Positions 42,653 through 52,241 are shown, numbered from the stretch's first letter. The stretch: DNA of 64,000 bases from Arthrobacter sp. OAP107 (GCF_040546765.1 NZ_JBEPOK010000001.1:2542001-2606000), one strand, 5' to 3'. Made by a program: numbers and translations. Notes: generated from the sequence alone by a model not told the origin.

Positions 42653-42710
42653 CTGTGCCTGCTGATCTCTTTAGGCGGGACTGCGGGGTGCGTCAGGAGG
42701 GGCATGAAGT
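42653..42710 (+). pseudogene. Signal-peptide remnant of the local lipoprotein family
   Basis: Translates LCLLISLGGTAGCVRRGMK followed by a stop, matching LCLLIPLSGTAGC of the lipoprotein at 12777. The mature domain is gone. Confidence 0.65.
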
Positions 42711-42824
42711 GACCGACGAAGAGACGCGCCGTTGCCTACAGCGGCCTGAAAGAGGGGACCGCGTCACCTTCGGCGCAGCCTCAAATTTTCCCGGGAAAAT
42801 CCGATTCCGGGCAGGGGAAACCTC

Positions 42825-42876
42825 TTGTCACACCAGGTGACGGGTGCTATATAAATCTATGTCAGCGGATATAGAT
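42825..42876 (+). promoter_or_regulatory. hsp20 (copy 3) promoter with stress-regulon dyad
   Basis: -35 TTGTCA (42825-42830), 17-base spacer ending GTGC, -10 TATATA (42848-42853), then the dyad ATCTATGTC-N4-GATATAGAT (42855-42876), which covers the likely start site. The coding start is 30 bases downstream. Confidence 0.82.
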
Positions 42877-42905
42877 CCGGTCATCGTTGGCCAAGGAGGT
42901 ATGTC

Positions 42906-43325
42906 ATGTTGATGCTAGATCCGTTCCGCCAGCTGGACCGTCTTGCCGAGCAGGTTCTGGGCACGGTGGCCCGTCCGGCAGCAATGCCGATGGACGCCTG
43001 GCGGGAAGGTGATGAATATGTCGTCGCATTCGATCTGCCAGGTGTGGAGGTCGATTCGATCGATCTGGGCGTGGAACGGAATGTGCTGACCGTTCGCGCT
43101 GAACGGAAGGCACCCGTGAGTGAAGGCACTGAGCTGCTTGCGGCCGAGCGGCCCCGTGGCGTCTTCAGCCGGCAGCTGATCCTTGGTGACGCCCTGGAGA
43201 CGGAGAAGGTCAAAGCCAACTATGACGCGGGCGTCCTGACGCTCCGCATCCCGATGGCAGGCCAGGCAGCTCCGCGCAAGATCGAAATCGAGACCAAGGG
43301 CGGCCAGCACCAGATCGGCGCCTAA
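42906..43325 (+). CDS. hsp20: Hsp20/alpha-crystallin small heat shock protein (copy 3)
   Basis: A 139-residue small heat shock holdase; GVLTLRIP at residues 109-116. CAAGGAGG precedes the ATG in a leader almost identical to copy 1 at 20. It has the best-defined dyad promoter in the window and is followed by a broken relative of the small gene at 4016, so gene pairs of this kind recur. Confidence 0.95.
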   Translation: MLMLDPFRQLDRLAEQVLGTVARPAAMPMDAWREGDEYVVAFDLPGVEVDSIDLGVERNVLTVRAERKAPVSEGTELLAAERPRGVFSRQLILGDALETEKVKANYDAGVLTLRIPMAGQAAPRKIEIETKGGQHQIGA

Positions 43326-43550
43326 CAGACCGGGACGGGATGGCCGTTACACGCTAACGCTGCCTATTTGGGCGGTTGGTATTACTACACGCGCCACCGC
43401 GCCTTGATAGCGCACATGCAGCAGCAGCGCACGGAACATCCCGCCCGGCGGCCCCCGGCCACGCAAGTGGCCGGGGCGCCGTTTTCGCCGGCACCGAAAC
43501 CGTGGCGGCCACTTGCACGGTGCCCGGCATCACGACCACGACTGCACACC

Positions 43551-43747
43551 ATGTTCGCCGAGAATCAGCAAGACACCCAACCGCAACTGCAGCATCTGCA
43601 GGTGGGCGACACTGTCCGGGCCGGCGGGCGGAGTTCAGGGTCACCGCCACCGTCCACCAACGCCGCACTGTCCAGCTGGAACTCGAACCGCAGGACGGGG
43701 AGCATGCGACTCTCATCGGAGTCGCCACCGCAGCCCTCCCCTTTTAG
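43551..43747 (+). pseudogene. Frameshifted homolog of the small gene at 4016
   Basis: From ATG 43551 the frame reads MFAENQQDTQPQLQHLQVGD and TVRA; after a shift near 43625 another frame continues AEFRVTATVHQRRTVQLELE and PQDGEHATLIGVATA to a stop at 43747. This second part parallels VLRIRNHDYHVL...HLTLQAPDGDHCTFIG of the 4016 product. About 225 bases after hsp20 copy 3. Confidence 0.6.
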
Positions 43748-44061
43748 CCTCGACGGGCAGGGGAAAGCGATACCAGCAGCACAGCCATGTGCCCAGGCGG
43801 GGGGCAATAGGGCTGAGCTCACGTGTTCTTCTGCACGTCGGTTAGCAGAATGATTTCTACCCTTGGCCGGAGCCTCCAACGCTAACCGTAGGGGGTGACA
43901 ACACTGCCGGATTCCTGGACGGACCATCCTGGATGACCGGACAAAGCCTTGGTTTCAGCTTCCGTCTTGCTGGCTGCGATTCCGAACCAGACTTCGGTGC
44001 GATCGTGGCCATTTGTAACCACGACCCGCCACCGAAATTTCCTCGTCATGTTCCCGAACCC

Positions 44062-44457
44062 TCACAACTCGATTGCCCAGCCTTCCTGGTAGTCGGGGTG
44101 GTCCCTGTATGGCGACGCCATACACATGAGGACGTACTCACTGGTCCCGCCAACCTCGCTGGCCATGTCGGTGACGACGAGAGGTACGTTTGCCAGTATC
44201 TGTCGCTTCGCCGCGCACTCCGCGAGGATGCGACCCGGATTGAACTGCGCGATATATATCCTGTCTTCGTCCTTGGAAGAGAGGTAGCCGGGGACGTCGT
44301 CAGCGTAGGCGTCGAGGACCGTTTGTTCGTCCGCGGCGTAGAGCGCCGGACTCCGCGTTCCGTCTTTCCTGAACCATTCCCAAGGCGCAGGGGAAGCTGC
44401 CTGGGCGACAGTTTCGTCTTCACTGATCCGGTCTTGCAGGAACTCGATAATATCCAT
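44062..44457 (-). CDS. DUF6221 family protein
   Basis: A 131-residue protein of the DUF6221 kind, common on actinobacterial chromosomes, phages and plasmids, of unknown function. Diagnostic: start MDIIEFLQDRISEDETVAQ, then GRILAECAAKRQIL and the end SPYRDHPDYQEGW. The start ATG 44457 has GATGGAG upstream; six further upstream codons are not conserved. Confidence 0.85.
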   Translation of the reverse strand: MDIIEFLQDRISEDETVAQAASPAPWEWFRKDGTRSPALYAADEQTVLDAYADDVPGYLSSKDEDRIYIAQFNPGRILAECAAKRQILANVPLVVTDMASEVGGTSEYVLMCMASPYRDHPDYQEGWAIEL

Positions 44458-44533
44458 GCTCCATCGTGCCACCAATCGAAGCGTCGGCCCCTGGGAGGCC
44501 GACGTTCTTCCCGATCCCGGAGGCAGCTAACCA

Positions 44534-44769
44534 TGCGCCTACATGACTTGCACCCGCCTCCTAAGATCGCCCACATGGAGAGCCGAACGAACATCGAAGC
44601 CCGCCACTGCGACGAGTGCGGGAAAGTCACCCCTCACTTGGTGCACTATATGGTTGACTATTCACCCCGATGGGTCACACGTACCGACGTCGGGAGTGGC
44701 TGCATACACTGCAGAGGCCAAGGAACAATAGCCCTATGGCGTCCGGGCTGGCCGATCCAGTCGTTCTGA
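44534..44769 (+). CDS. Small zinc-ribbon-like protein
   Basis: A 78-residue protein with CDECGK and CIHCRGQ about 30 residues apart, a plausible zinc ribbon, ending in a Trp/Pro-rich tail. GGAGGCAG lies before ATG 44534; ATG 44576 is an alternative start. Divergent from the DUF6221 gene. Family not recognised. Confidence 0.55.
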
Positions 44770-45683
44770 CATGCCACGTCGAGCCTCGTCTGGCAGCGGC
44801 CCGCGGGACACTGGCCCTGATGTAGCCGAGAACAGCCTGGCAGCCAGCATCTGGATCTGTGCGTTCGATGGAGAGCATCTGCAGCACCTGGCCCAAGTCG
44901 ATAGAACTGATTGCTGTCCGTGCTTATGGTCAATGTGCCCCTGAACCGGGGATCTTCCAGCGAACCGGGGATCTTCCAGGTTCGTGAGCGCGGCGGTCAG
45001 CGGGCCTCGTTCCGGACCTTCTCACTCATCTTTTGCTGCCCAGCCCGGGCGGTACGCCGTGGACAGGGGCGGTCGGCGGCGTACATGTGACCAGGGAGGT
45101 GCATCATGTCTGCTCCGTGTCAGGCTCCCCGTCGTCATTGAGTTCGCGGGCGGCGATGTGCTCGCGAACCGCCGCTTCAGATCGCCGGGCCCGCAACGCA
45201 TTCCCCCTTGCATCCGGACCCGGCGGACAATCTCCTCCAGGTAATGGCCAGGACAGGGACGCATTGATGGCAGCCGAGACGCTGAGGCCAACGCTCCGCA
45301 GGCCGGCGCGAGAGGATCTGCGACCGGCTGGGGTCGGGGGTGTCCTTGGCTTTCCGCCTCCAGGTCGCGGCAGCAGACGACATGAGCAAGCTCATCCGCG
45401 TTCCGGTCGAGCCTGTAATTCACTGCCCAAGTCCAAGTCGCACCATTTCCATGGCCCCGCCATCTGGGATGATGGCCGTATTGTGGGTGCCCGCATCACA
45501 CCTCATCACAATCGGGCTACCGGTCAGCCATGCACAGGCTGTGACTCTTGGAACGGATTTCTTGATCCAGTATTGACCATTCCCCGATGAGCCCTTGAGC
45601 CATCAGGAGAAGAGTGTGCCTTGCAAGAGGGTTACTCGGTCAGGAACCCGGGATGAGTCCGGGCAGGGCAAAGGGGAACAGCA
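44770..45683. other. Region of remnants, no intact gene recognised
   Basis: Includes a short tandem repeat of GAACCGGGGATCTTCCA near 44943-44978, the lipoprotein remnant at 45033, and minus-strand frames at 45022-45423 that look decayed (a terminal piece reads HIAARELNDDGEPD). Nothing complete. Confidence 0.45.
45033..45105 (+). pseudogene. 3' remnant of the local lipoprotein family
   Basis: LLPSPGGTPWTGAVGGVHVTR matches the end of the lipoprotein at 12777 (LLPGPGDTPWTGAVGGVLVTR) at protein level and closely at DNA level. It has no start or upstream domain. Confidence 0.75.
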
Positions 45684-45860
45684 ATGCAGATCCAGCCAGC
45701 GGTCATCACCGGAAGCCTTATCGAAGAACACTCGTCCGTTCAGCTCTTCGGATTGCCCCAGCGTGACCGGACCCCGGCTGCCGGGCCGGAGGAGCCGCCG
45801 TCTGCCAGCAAGCGCGAGCTGCAGTTCCCCGATTTCTTCCCGGTGTACCCCTTCATCTGA
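45684..45860 (+). CDS. Small hypothetical protein, 58 residues
   Basis: Begins MQIQPAVITGSLIEEHSSVQ and ends LQFPDFFPVYPFI. AAAGGGGAA is 7 bases before the ATG. Codon use is GC-rich at third positions, as in genuine genes here. No membrane segment; family not recognised. Confidence 0.45.
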   Translation: MQIQPAVITGSLIEEHSSVQLFGLPQRDRTPAAGPEEPPSASKRELQFPDFFPVYPFI

Positions 45861-46086
45861 AGCCCATATTGCCCAAAGGGATGGCTCCAGTGTGGGGGCC
45901 GGCGGCAACTTGGGGGGAGGTGCCCGGTCTCAAGGCACTCGTCGCCGCCGGCCTGCACCAAGTTTCCCCCGGAAACGGGCCGCTGGCCCGAGTAGCCCCT
46001 ACCTGAATCTGGCCCGTTGCCGCTACCCGAACGCGCAAACGGAGGTGTCTTTTGAGTGTGCTCCGGCACCTGCCGCCTGTGTCGAG

Positions 46087-46707
46087 TCAGGGCACAGAGC
46101 GTCGGTGGCGCTCTACGAGGGATATGGCCATCTGCTTGGCGAGCCCGGCGGCCTCCTGATCACCTTCCATGGCGGAGATGATGGAACCCTTCAGCAGGAG
46201 GTGCCACGCACGGGCAAACATGTCCCAGCGCTCCAGCCCGGCGTCTTCGGCCAAGGCTTGGACATGTCCACGGATCCTAGCCAGGTATTCGACGCTCGCG
46301 CGGCCCAAGGGATGTTCCGGACCCATCTCCATGAGGACCCTGATAAGCATGTTGGATTTGTAGCCGCCACCACTGAGCCACTCAGCGACAACCTCGAAGA
46401 TGACCAGCAACTCCTCTTCCGGTGTGGCGCTGCGGCGCTTCGCCTCCGCCACGACATCCCCAAACCAAACCTGATCCCGTCGGGCCAGAACTGCCAGAAC
46501 CAGGTCATCCTTGGAGGGAAAATGCCGGTAGAACGTCGACTTGGCCACCCTGGACGACTCGATCAGTTCGTTCACGCCGACATCCCGAATGCCGCGCCTC
46601 GAGAACAGGCCGTAGGCAGTACTGAGGATGCGTTCCATCGTGTCGGTCGAGGCTGACGTGGGCTGCCCCGGAAGTGAGTCGCCAGGACGACGGTCCGCAG
46701 CGGTCAC
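46087..46707 (-). CDS. TetR-family regulator
   Basis: A 206-residue repressor. HTH: ILSTAYGLFSRRGIRDVGVN and ESSRVAKSTFYRHFPSKDDL; the C-terminal ligand domain is intact. Start at GTG 46707; ATG 46638, immediately before the HTH, is also possible. No divergent target gene survives next to it: both flanks lack recognisable intact genes, so its target is unknown. Confidence 0.88.
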   Translation of the reverse strand: MTAADRRPGDSLPGQPTSASTDTMERILSTAYGLFSRRGIRDVGVNELIESSRVAKSTFYRHFPSKDDLVLAVLARRDQVWFGDVVAEAKRRSATPEEELLVIFEVVAEWLSGGGYKSNMLIRVLMEMGPEHPLGRASVEYLARIRGHVQALAEDAGLERWDMFARAWHLLLKGSIISAMEGDQEAAGLAKQMAISLVERHRRSVP

Positions 46708-47089
46708 GATCCGAGCGTCCCAGGATCGCAGGTCAAATCAGCCATAAAGCTACCCCAATTCTTGAATCACTCTACTTGCTATTCCCAGCCTCCGTGCAAG
46801 CCGGAGGTCCCCCTCTCAGGCTCCGATCAACGTTCGCGACAACTGGGATCGGGAAAGGCGGGTTCCTAAAGTCGCTATAGAAGTTAGAGCCAGTAACTTA
46901 AGTGCGGGCACACCTCCACTCCCCCCAAATGAAAAGGTTTTTCCGTAGAGACCGCGTTGACACATTGCGGGGCTCCTCGCCATCCTGGCAGTCCCACTTG
47001 CAGGCTCCTATCGGTCTCTCGGTCGAGAGGCAAGACAGCAGTAAGTCGCTTGTGGACGGCCGGACTGACCTTCACAGGGATACGGCTCG
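46708..47089. other. Intergenic region, nothing recognised
   Basis: About 380 bases between the TetR gene and a small basic gene. No palindrome typical of a TetR operator was evident. Confidence 0.4.
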
Positions 47090-47287
47090 TCAGCCCTCGT
47101 GCCGGAGGACGGCGCGGAGCCGGACGGAGCGGGACCCGATCCGGTTTGTTTGCCCTGTACGCTGCTTGCGGGCCTTCTGGTCCTGATGGGTGCCGGCAGC
47201 CCCGGAAGAGGCGAACTGGACCCGCTGGCGGACCAACTCAGCCGGCAGAGCGAAGCCAGGCTTTCGGGGCTTCTTTCGCGAGGCCAT
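47090..47287 (-). CDS. Small basic protein, 65 residues
   Basis: Begins MASRKKPRKPGFALPAELVR and contains QFASSGAAGTHQDQKARKQR, then ends in an Arg-rich tail. Strongly basic, with no membrane helix. AGGAAAGGAAAG sits 5-6 bases upstream of the ATG, a very good site. SSGAAGTH-like segments recall other small Lys/Arg-rich actinobacterial proteins of unknown function. Confidence 0.6.
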   Translation of the reverse strand: MASRKKPRKPGFALPAELVRQRVQFASSGAAGTHQDQKARKQRTGQTNRIGSRSVRLRAVLRHEG

Positions 47288-48076
47288 GGCGTCTTTCCTT
47301 TCCTAGTCGGTGATACGGACACCAGTGTGCCCTGTTTCCCAATGTGTGCGACACCCCTGATGGCAAGCGCCGGCACGTCCTTCAAACGGACACCACTCTG
47401 CGATGATGCCGCTCTTCAGCATGGTGACGCTGCCCGGAATAACTAAAGGGCACGATCGGCTCCCGCGTGGCGATTCGTTGGGCCGGGCCCGGCGCGGGCG
47501 CGGCGATGCGCCCGGTAATGTCGGCGGCTTTGGTGGCAGTGGCGAAGTTGAAGATGCTGCCGCCCACGCCGGCGATGTTGCACTGGAGGTTCCGGTGGTC
47601 ATGCCGTCAGGAGGATCCTTTCGGCGAGGCTTGCAGCTGCCCGGTGTGGGCGGCCTACGTCGTCTGCGGGCTGGCCGGTCAGAGCATCCACGTTCACTTC
47701 GCGCACGTACTTTTCAGCACCTCGGAGAGGCCGTTGTCCCATGCCTCATCGTTTCATTCGTTTGGATTACACCCCAACCTGACTGGCGGTTGAATGGGGC
47801 CCCTGCGCCGTACAGGGCGTGACGCAGGGGCTCCTAGGCCGCTCCAGCTCTTGGGGAAAGCTGGGTGCCTGCAGATAACCTATGCGGAGCCCCGGCACCG
47901 TAGCCGCTGGCGCAGCCGATTTCGATACTTCTTGAGCAAACCTTGCGCCCAACAGGTAGGAGGATTCGCATGCACATTTTTAATGCTGCTGGGATCAAGA
48001 TCGGCCCATGCAGTCTTTTATTTGGGGCTCGCTTCCGTGTGGGACATCGTGTCCCCTCCCCTGCGGTAGTCAAGGG
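47288..48076. other. Region without a supported gene
   Basis: Minus-strand frames at 47303-47602 look partly protein-like but lack a ribosome site and known domain. Contains the hairpin at 47799-47831 and a 15-bp sequence (47768-47782) also found at 12495-12509. Confidence 0.4.
47799..47831. terminator. Hairpin
   Basis: GCCCCTGCG (47799-47807) pairs with CGCAGGGGC (47823-47831), loop 15 bases. No gene end is clearly assigned to it. Confidence 0.5.
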
Positions 48077-48868
48077 TCATCGAGGGCCCCTTCGCGTCCC
48101 ACCCCGGATTCCTTGGCTCCGCCTCAGGGCCGTGCGGTGCCCGCCGGGATCTCGGCTCTCATGTAGGTCTTGGAACACCCACCACCCGTCTGCAGCGTGG
48201 TTGAGGCCTTGCTGAGCATCATCAGGCCCTGCGGCTGGCCGGAGATATTCTTGCAGCAGGCGCTCGTTGCTGATCGAGTAAATGCCGGACTCCACTCGGC
48301 GACTGATCCACTCGCGACCGCTGGTTTCGAGAACCCAGGCGTCCTTCCCATCCGCAATCAGGTACGAGTTGTCGTAGGAGCCATCCACCGGCTGTTTGCC
48401 GTGCAGGTCTGAGCCCCATTGCCCGTAACGCTCAAGGAGTCCCGTCATGACTTCCAGGGCATGTGAAGCTGTTCGTCCTCGTTCCAGTCCGAGCTTGATA
48501 AGTTCCATTCCGATAATGCCGGCCGACGGCGGGCTCCCCGCCCGCGCTGCTTCAACGCTGCTTGCCCATGACCGAGTGAACTGGGCTTCATTTCCGATGG
48601 TGACATTGTGCTCGTTGACGCCGAACTCGTATCCCCAGCACCAGAAGGGCGCTCCACCTAGATGGGCATACGCGGGCTCGTCGTCGATGGAGACATATGC
48701 CAATTCGAGCCGACCTGCCTTTGGGCGTCGTGGCACGTAGCGCAGAGGCTGCGCTTCGCCGGCAGGACGGTCGCTGTTCTTGCCGAATATGAGCCGGCCA
48801 TCCGCTGTCGCATCTGTCTGAGCAACAAATGCGTCACAGCTCCATGGCTTCAACATGTCCCCGTTCAA
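48077..48868 (-). pseudogene. Secernin/C69-like peptidase, 3'-truncated
   Basis: Ntn-hydrolase of the C69/secernin kind. The conserved start WSCDAFVAQTDATADGRLIF and GKNSDRP contains the would-be nucleophile Cys and NSDR; GYEFGVNEHNVTIGNEA follows. After SISNERLLQEYL the sequence becomes unlike the family, and only about 215 of the roughly 400 usual residues remain. Begins one base past the end of the NCS1 permease gene, so it was part of that operon. Inactive by truncation. Confidence 0.78.
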
Positions 48869-50277
48869 ACCAGCGCCTCATCGAGTTCTGTGACTTTCTT
48901 GGGCAGGTAGTACTTGCCCTTGGTGGCGACCGTAAGAACCACATGCACGATGGGTCCGAGAATCATCGAGATGAACGACGCGTAGGCGATTGGGTACACC
49001 TCGATGATGCCAAGAGCACCCACCGCTACGGCCAGCCCCAGGGCAAAGAGGCCGCAGGGATTCCATGCCCGGACGTCTTCCTCCCGGTATTCGATGTCCT
49101 CTCCGCGGCCGAGTCTGAGCCACCGGCGGCAGATGAAATAGTCCGCAAGAATAATCAGGACCCAGGTGTTCGTGAGAACGCCGGTGATGGCGAGGAAGGT
49201 GCCCAGATGATTGATGACATTGGTCGCGTAGAAGATCACACCGAAGAGCCAGACAGCGAACATCCACCAGGGCCGGCCGGGACGGAAGTGCGCGGCCACA
49301 TCGAACCCGCTCGAGAGCGTGATCGATCCGCCTTACAGGTTCATTACGTTGATGCGGATCTGAGTTACGACGACAAAAATGACGCCGGCCAGTCCGAGCA
49401 GATGCACGAATACAAACCCTGGGTCCTGGGCCTTTTCGGCGCCAAACTGTCCAACGAGGGAGGCTCCCAGGAAGGCCCCGAGGAAGATCACCACGAACAT
49501 CGGTATGAGTTCCAGGATCATGATCATGGCTGTGCCGCGGTACCGGATGTTCTTGGCAGCGAACCGTCCGTAGTCGGTGGCCATCAGACCCTGGAAAATC
49601 ATTTGGCCGTTGGCGAAGCTCATCGCCGTCCACATCGCGGCTCCCCCGGAGACCCCGGTGGCTGCCCAGCCCTCAGGTCCGACACCGCCGCCTTGCCCCT
49701 GAAGCTCAAGAAGCGCCCAAATCAGCAGGCCAACAAAGATGGGGAAGCCCCAGGTCTGAAGTACTGACATGGCGTACATGCCGCGCCAGACAAAGGCAAT
49801 GGTGGCCAGCCCGATACCCGCGAAGATCAAAATGCCGCCGAAGGAATTGATCTCGATGTTGAAGTAGTAGGCAACCGCGTGTGAAACGATCGTCCCTTCG
49901 AACAGAAAGTAGTAAATGAAGTTGACGGCGTAGATAAATGACGTGAGCGCTGCGCCGCGGCTGCCGAAGCCTAGCCCGCGGGAGATCAGGCTTTGTGACA
50001 GACCTTCCCGGCTCGCCATCCGCATGGTCAGCGCACCGATCAGTATGGCACCGAAGAAGAAATAGCCGATGGGGATCAGCATCATCGGCCAGCCCACAAG
50101 GAATGTTTGCTGGGCACCGAAGGAGAAGAAGAACATCGCTGTGGCGTTGCCCAGCAGAACCAGGCTAATCGCGGGGATGGACCATCGCTTCTCGGCTGGC
50201 ACCCTTTCGATGGCGTAGCTCTCGATTTGGTCATCAATTGAGGCCTCGGGCCCCTTAAAGATTTTTAGAATGGACAT
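48865..50277 (-). pseudogene. NCS1-family permease with in-frame stop
   Basis: Purine/cytosine/allantoin-type permease (NCS1). The frame from ATG 50277 runs through IDDQIESYAIERVPAEKRW and nine or so membrane helices to INVMNL, then TAA (49333-49335) interrupts. Translation past it continues in the same frame GGSITLSSGFDVAAHFRPGR and WWMFAVWLFG... to 48865. The expected motif is N-x-Y-G-G, so a Tyr codon (TAC/TAT) became TAA. GAGGAA precedes the ATG. Together with the C69 remnant it formed a transporter-hydrolase operon. Confidence 0.88.
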
Positions 50278-50477
50278 GGGAAAGTTCCTCAGGTCTGCTT
50301 GGATGAAAATAATTTGTGCGCTGCCGACTTTGGCCGCCCACGTGTTTCTACATTTCGATTTCAGCCTTCGTGGGGCTCGTGAAGCAGCGATTCGGCGCTG
50401 TGTTCGCCGCCGAAGCTGTGTACCTCTCGGGATTTGGGGGGCACGGGGTGGTCTCATTGCTGGCGTTGTCACTGATC

Positions 50478-51846
50478 TCATTTCATGTGCCGCCCGGTCT
50501 GGCCGAGCAAAGATCTGCCGCTCTTAGGGGATGTCGCTCGGGCTTCAGGGGCCCTTCGCAGATGAGCATGATTAGGACGGTCTGAAAGTTCCGCCGCGGG
50601 GTTGGACGTGTTGGGTGCGGGCTTTGCGGTGGGAAAGCGATCGGGGCCTCTTTGAATTGGTTGCGGCCAGGCAACGGTGTACACGGTGGCGACAAGGGCA
50701 AGTGCGCCGTATCCGAGCGCGATCTGCGGTAGTGAGAAGGTGTTGGTGAGTTGCCCGGCGATGAGGGCGGGGATCGTGGCGCCGCTGTAGCTGATGAGGT
50801 AGATAACGCTGAAGGTTGGTGCCCGGTCCGTGGAGGTGCTGCCGTGTAGCAGACCGCGGGTGGCGGCACTGATGGCGATGCCTTGAGCGGCGCCGGCGAT
50901 GATGGTCGCGGCGACGAACAGCACCAGTGTGCCGGTGGCGATCGCTGTGATGATCCCGGTCATCCCCCGCCAAGAAGGCGACCAGGCCGAAGCGTCGGGC
51001 TGCCGCGGGGGTGAACCGGCTGCCGAGCGGAGCGCCGAGAGCGCTGGAACCCATGTATGCGGCAAACACGAGTGCGAGGACGAGAGGACTGGTGGTGTGG
51101 AGTTGATTTTCGACCAGCGCGGGCACGAACGCCTGGTAGAAGGCGCCGACCGCCCACGTAGGCAGGAGAACCGCAGCCGTGACGGGCAATAGATACCTGA
51201 CTCTGACCGGTACGCGGACGCTGGGCCTCAGCGATAGCCACGCACCCGGCGTTCGAGTCACCGTCTCGGGGCTGATCGCGATGAGTACGGCTGACAGGAG
51301 GAGGAGGACGATGACGACGAGGTAGATGAGTTCGCGTGGCCAGGGGCCGAACTGGACCAGGGCGCCGGAGGCGACTGCGCCGACGGCGAGGCCGAGCATG
51401 ACTGTCTGGCTGGAGGCGACAGAGGCCAACCATGCCGGCCTGGAGGGTGCGGTGTCGACGATATAGGAGGTGAGGCTGCTGCTGGCCAGCCCGGCGCCGA
51501 GGCCCAATAGAAGCCGACCGGTGATGAGGGTGCCGATCTCCCGCACGTTCAACAACAGCAGACACCCAAAAAGCAGCAGACCCAGGCTTGCCATCGAGGT
51601 AGGTCGCCGGCCCAGATGATTGGACAGTCGTCCGAGCACCAGCAGGGTGGCGAGGGTAGCGGCGGAGTAGGCGACGACAGTCATCGAGATGCCAGCGTTG
51701 TTGAACCCGTCCTCGGCCCGGTAGACGTTGAACAGCGGGATCGTCGAGCCCACCGCGGCGAACGCGGCGACTAGGGAGAACACCGCGGAGATGAAGGCCA
51801 GCCGCAGCCTGGAGCCCCGGCCAGTCTCGTCAATCACCGACGCCAT
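50478..51846 (-). pseudogene. MFS transporter with homopolymer frameshift
   Basis: The frame from 51846 gives the first eight or so helices (SLVAAFAAVGSTIPLFNVYR..., GRLSNHLGRRPTS as motif A) up to RRFGLVAFLAG. A run of five G/C bases at 50964-50968 then shifts it; with one base fewer the protein continues MTGIITAIATGTLVLFVAAT to AELSD. The 3' end is ill-defined. This is either a recent mutation or a homopolymer error in the sequence. Confidence 0.82.
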
Positions 51847-52241
51847 GTCGTACGTCGAGCCGCGCCGCAGCAGGTCAGGCCCCCGGAGCGATTGCGCAGG
51901 CCGAGGCCCTCACGCTTTTGGTACGCGTCCGTGTACAGGGCTTCCTGCACAGATCCGTCGGCGATCATGGTGTAGCGGGCGCGCCCGTGGATCAGGGCGA
52001 CCTCGCCGAGGGCGCGGATCTTGGCGTCCACGAGAGCGAGATCCTTGAAGGGGCGCGGCTTCGCTATGTACTCGAGGTACTCGTTGCAGTCGCGGGTGAC
52101 TCCTGGAGTCTGCACGATGAAATCCTCGGCGAGCAGCTCGCGGAAGCGCTCAGCATCGCTGGCCTGGTCCGCCCGGTTGTAGTCGAGGTTGAGCTGTTCG
52201 AGGATCGCAAGATCTTCGACCGACTGCTTAGTATTGCTCGT
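51834..52241 (-). CDS. SnoaL/NTF2-like protein with ACG at the start position
   Basis: A small NTF2-fold protein of about 135 residues. The frame reads SNTKQSVEDLAILEQLNLDY, RFRELLAEDFIVQTPG, EYLEYIAKPRPFKDLALVDA and HGRARYTMIADGSVQEALYT, typical of DUF4440/SnoaL-type proteins. The obvious start position, 7 bases after AAGGA, holds ACG (52239-52241) rather than ATG; the next usable start (GTG at 52115) would remove the first strand-helix unit. The C-terminus after REGLGL may be altered. It overlaps the MFS gene start. Confidence 0.65.
   Translation of the reverse strand, partial: TSNTKQSVEDLAILEQLNLDYNRADQASDAERFRELLAEDFIVQTPGVTRDCNEYLEYIAKPRPFKDLALVDAKIRALGEVALIHGRARYTMIADGSVQEALYTDAYQKREGLGLRNRSGGLTCCGAARRTTWRR

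Noticed and set aside
42825..42876. Classical HAIR operator (CTTGAGT-N7-ACTCAAG) at hsp20
   Set aside because: The sequence does not match; the shared dyad is ATCTATATC-N4-GATATAGAT instead.
45595..46656. Plus-strand 353-codon frame
   Set aside because: Its second half is antisense to the TetR gene at 46087, and its first half has no ribosome site; only the short gene at 45684 in another frame is plausible.
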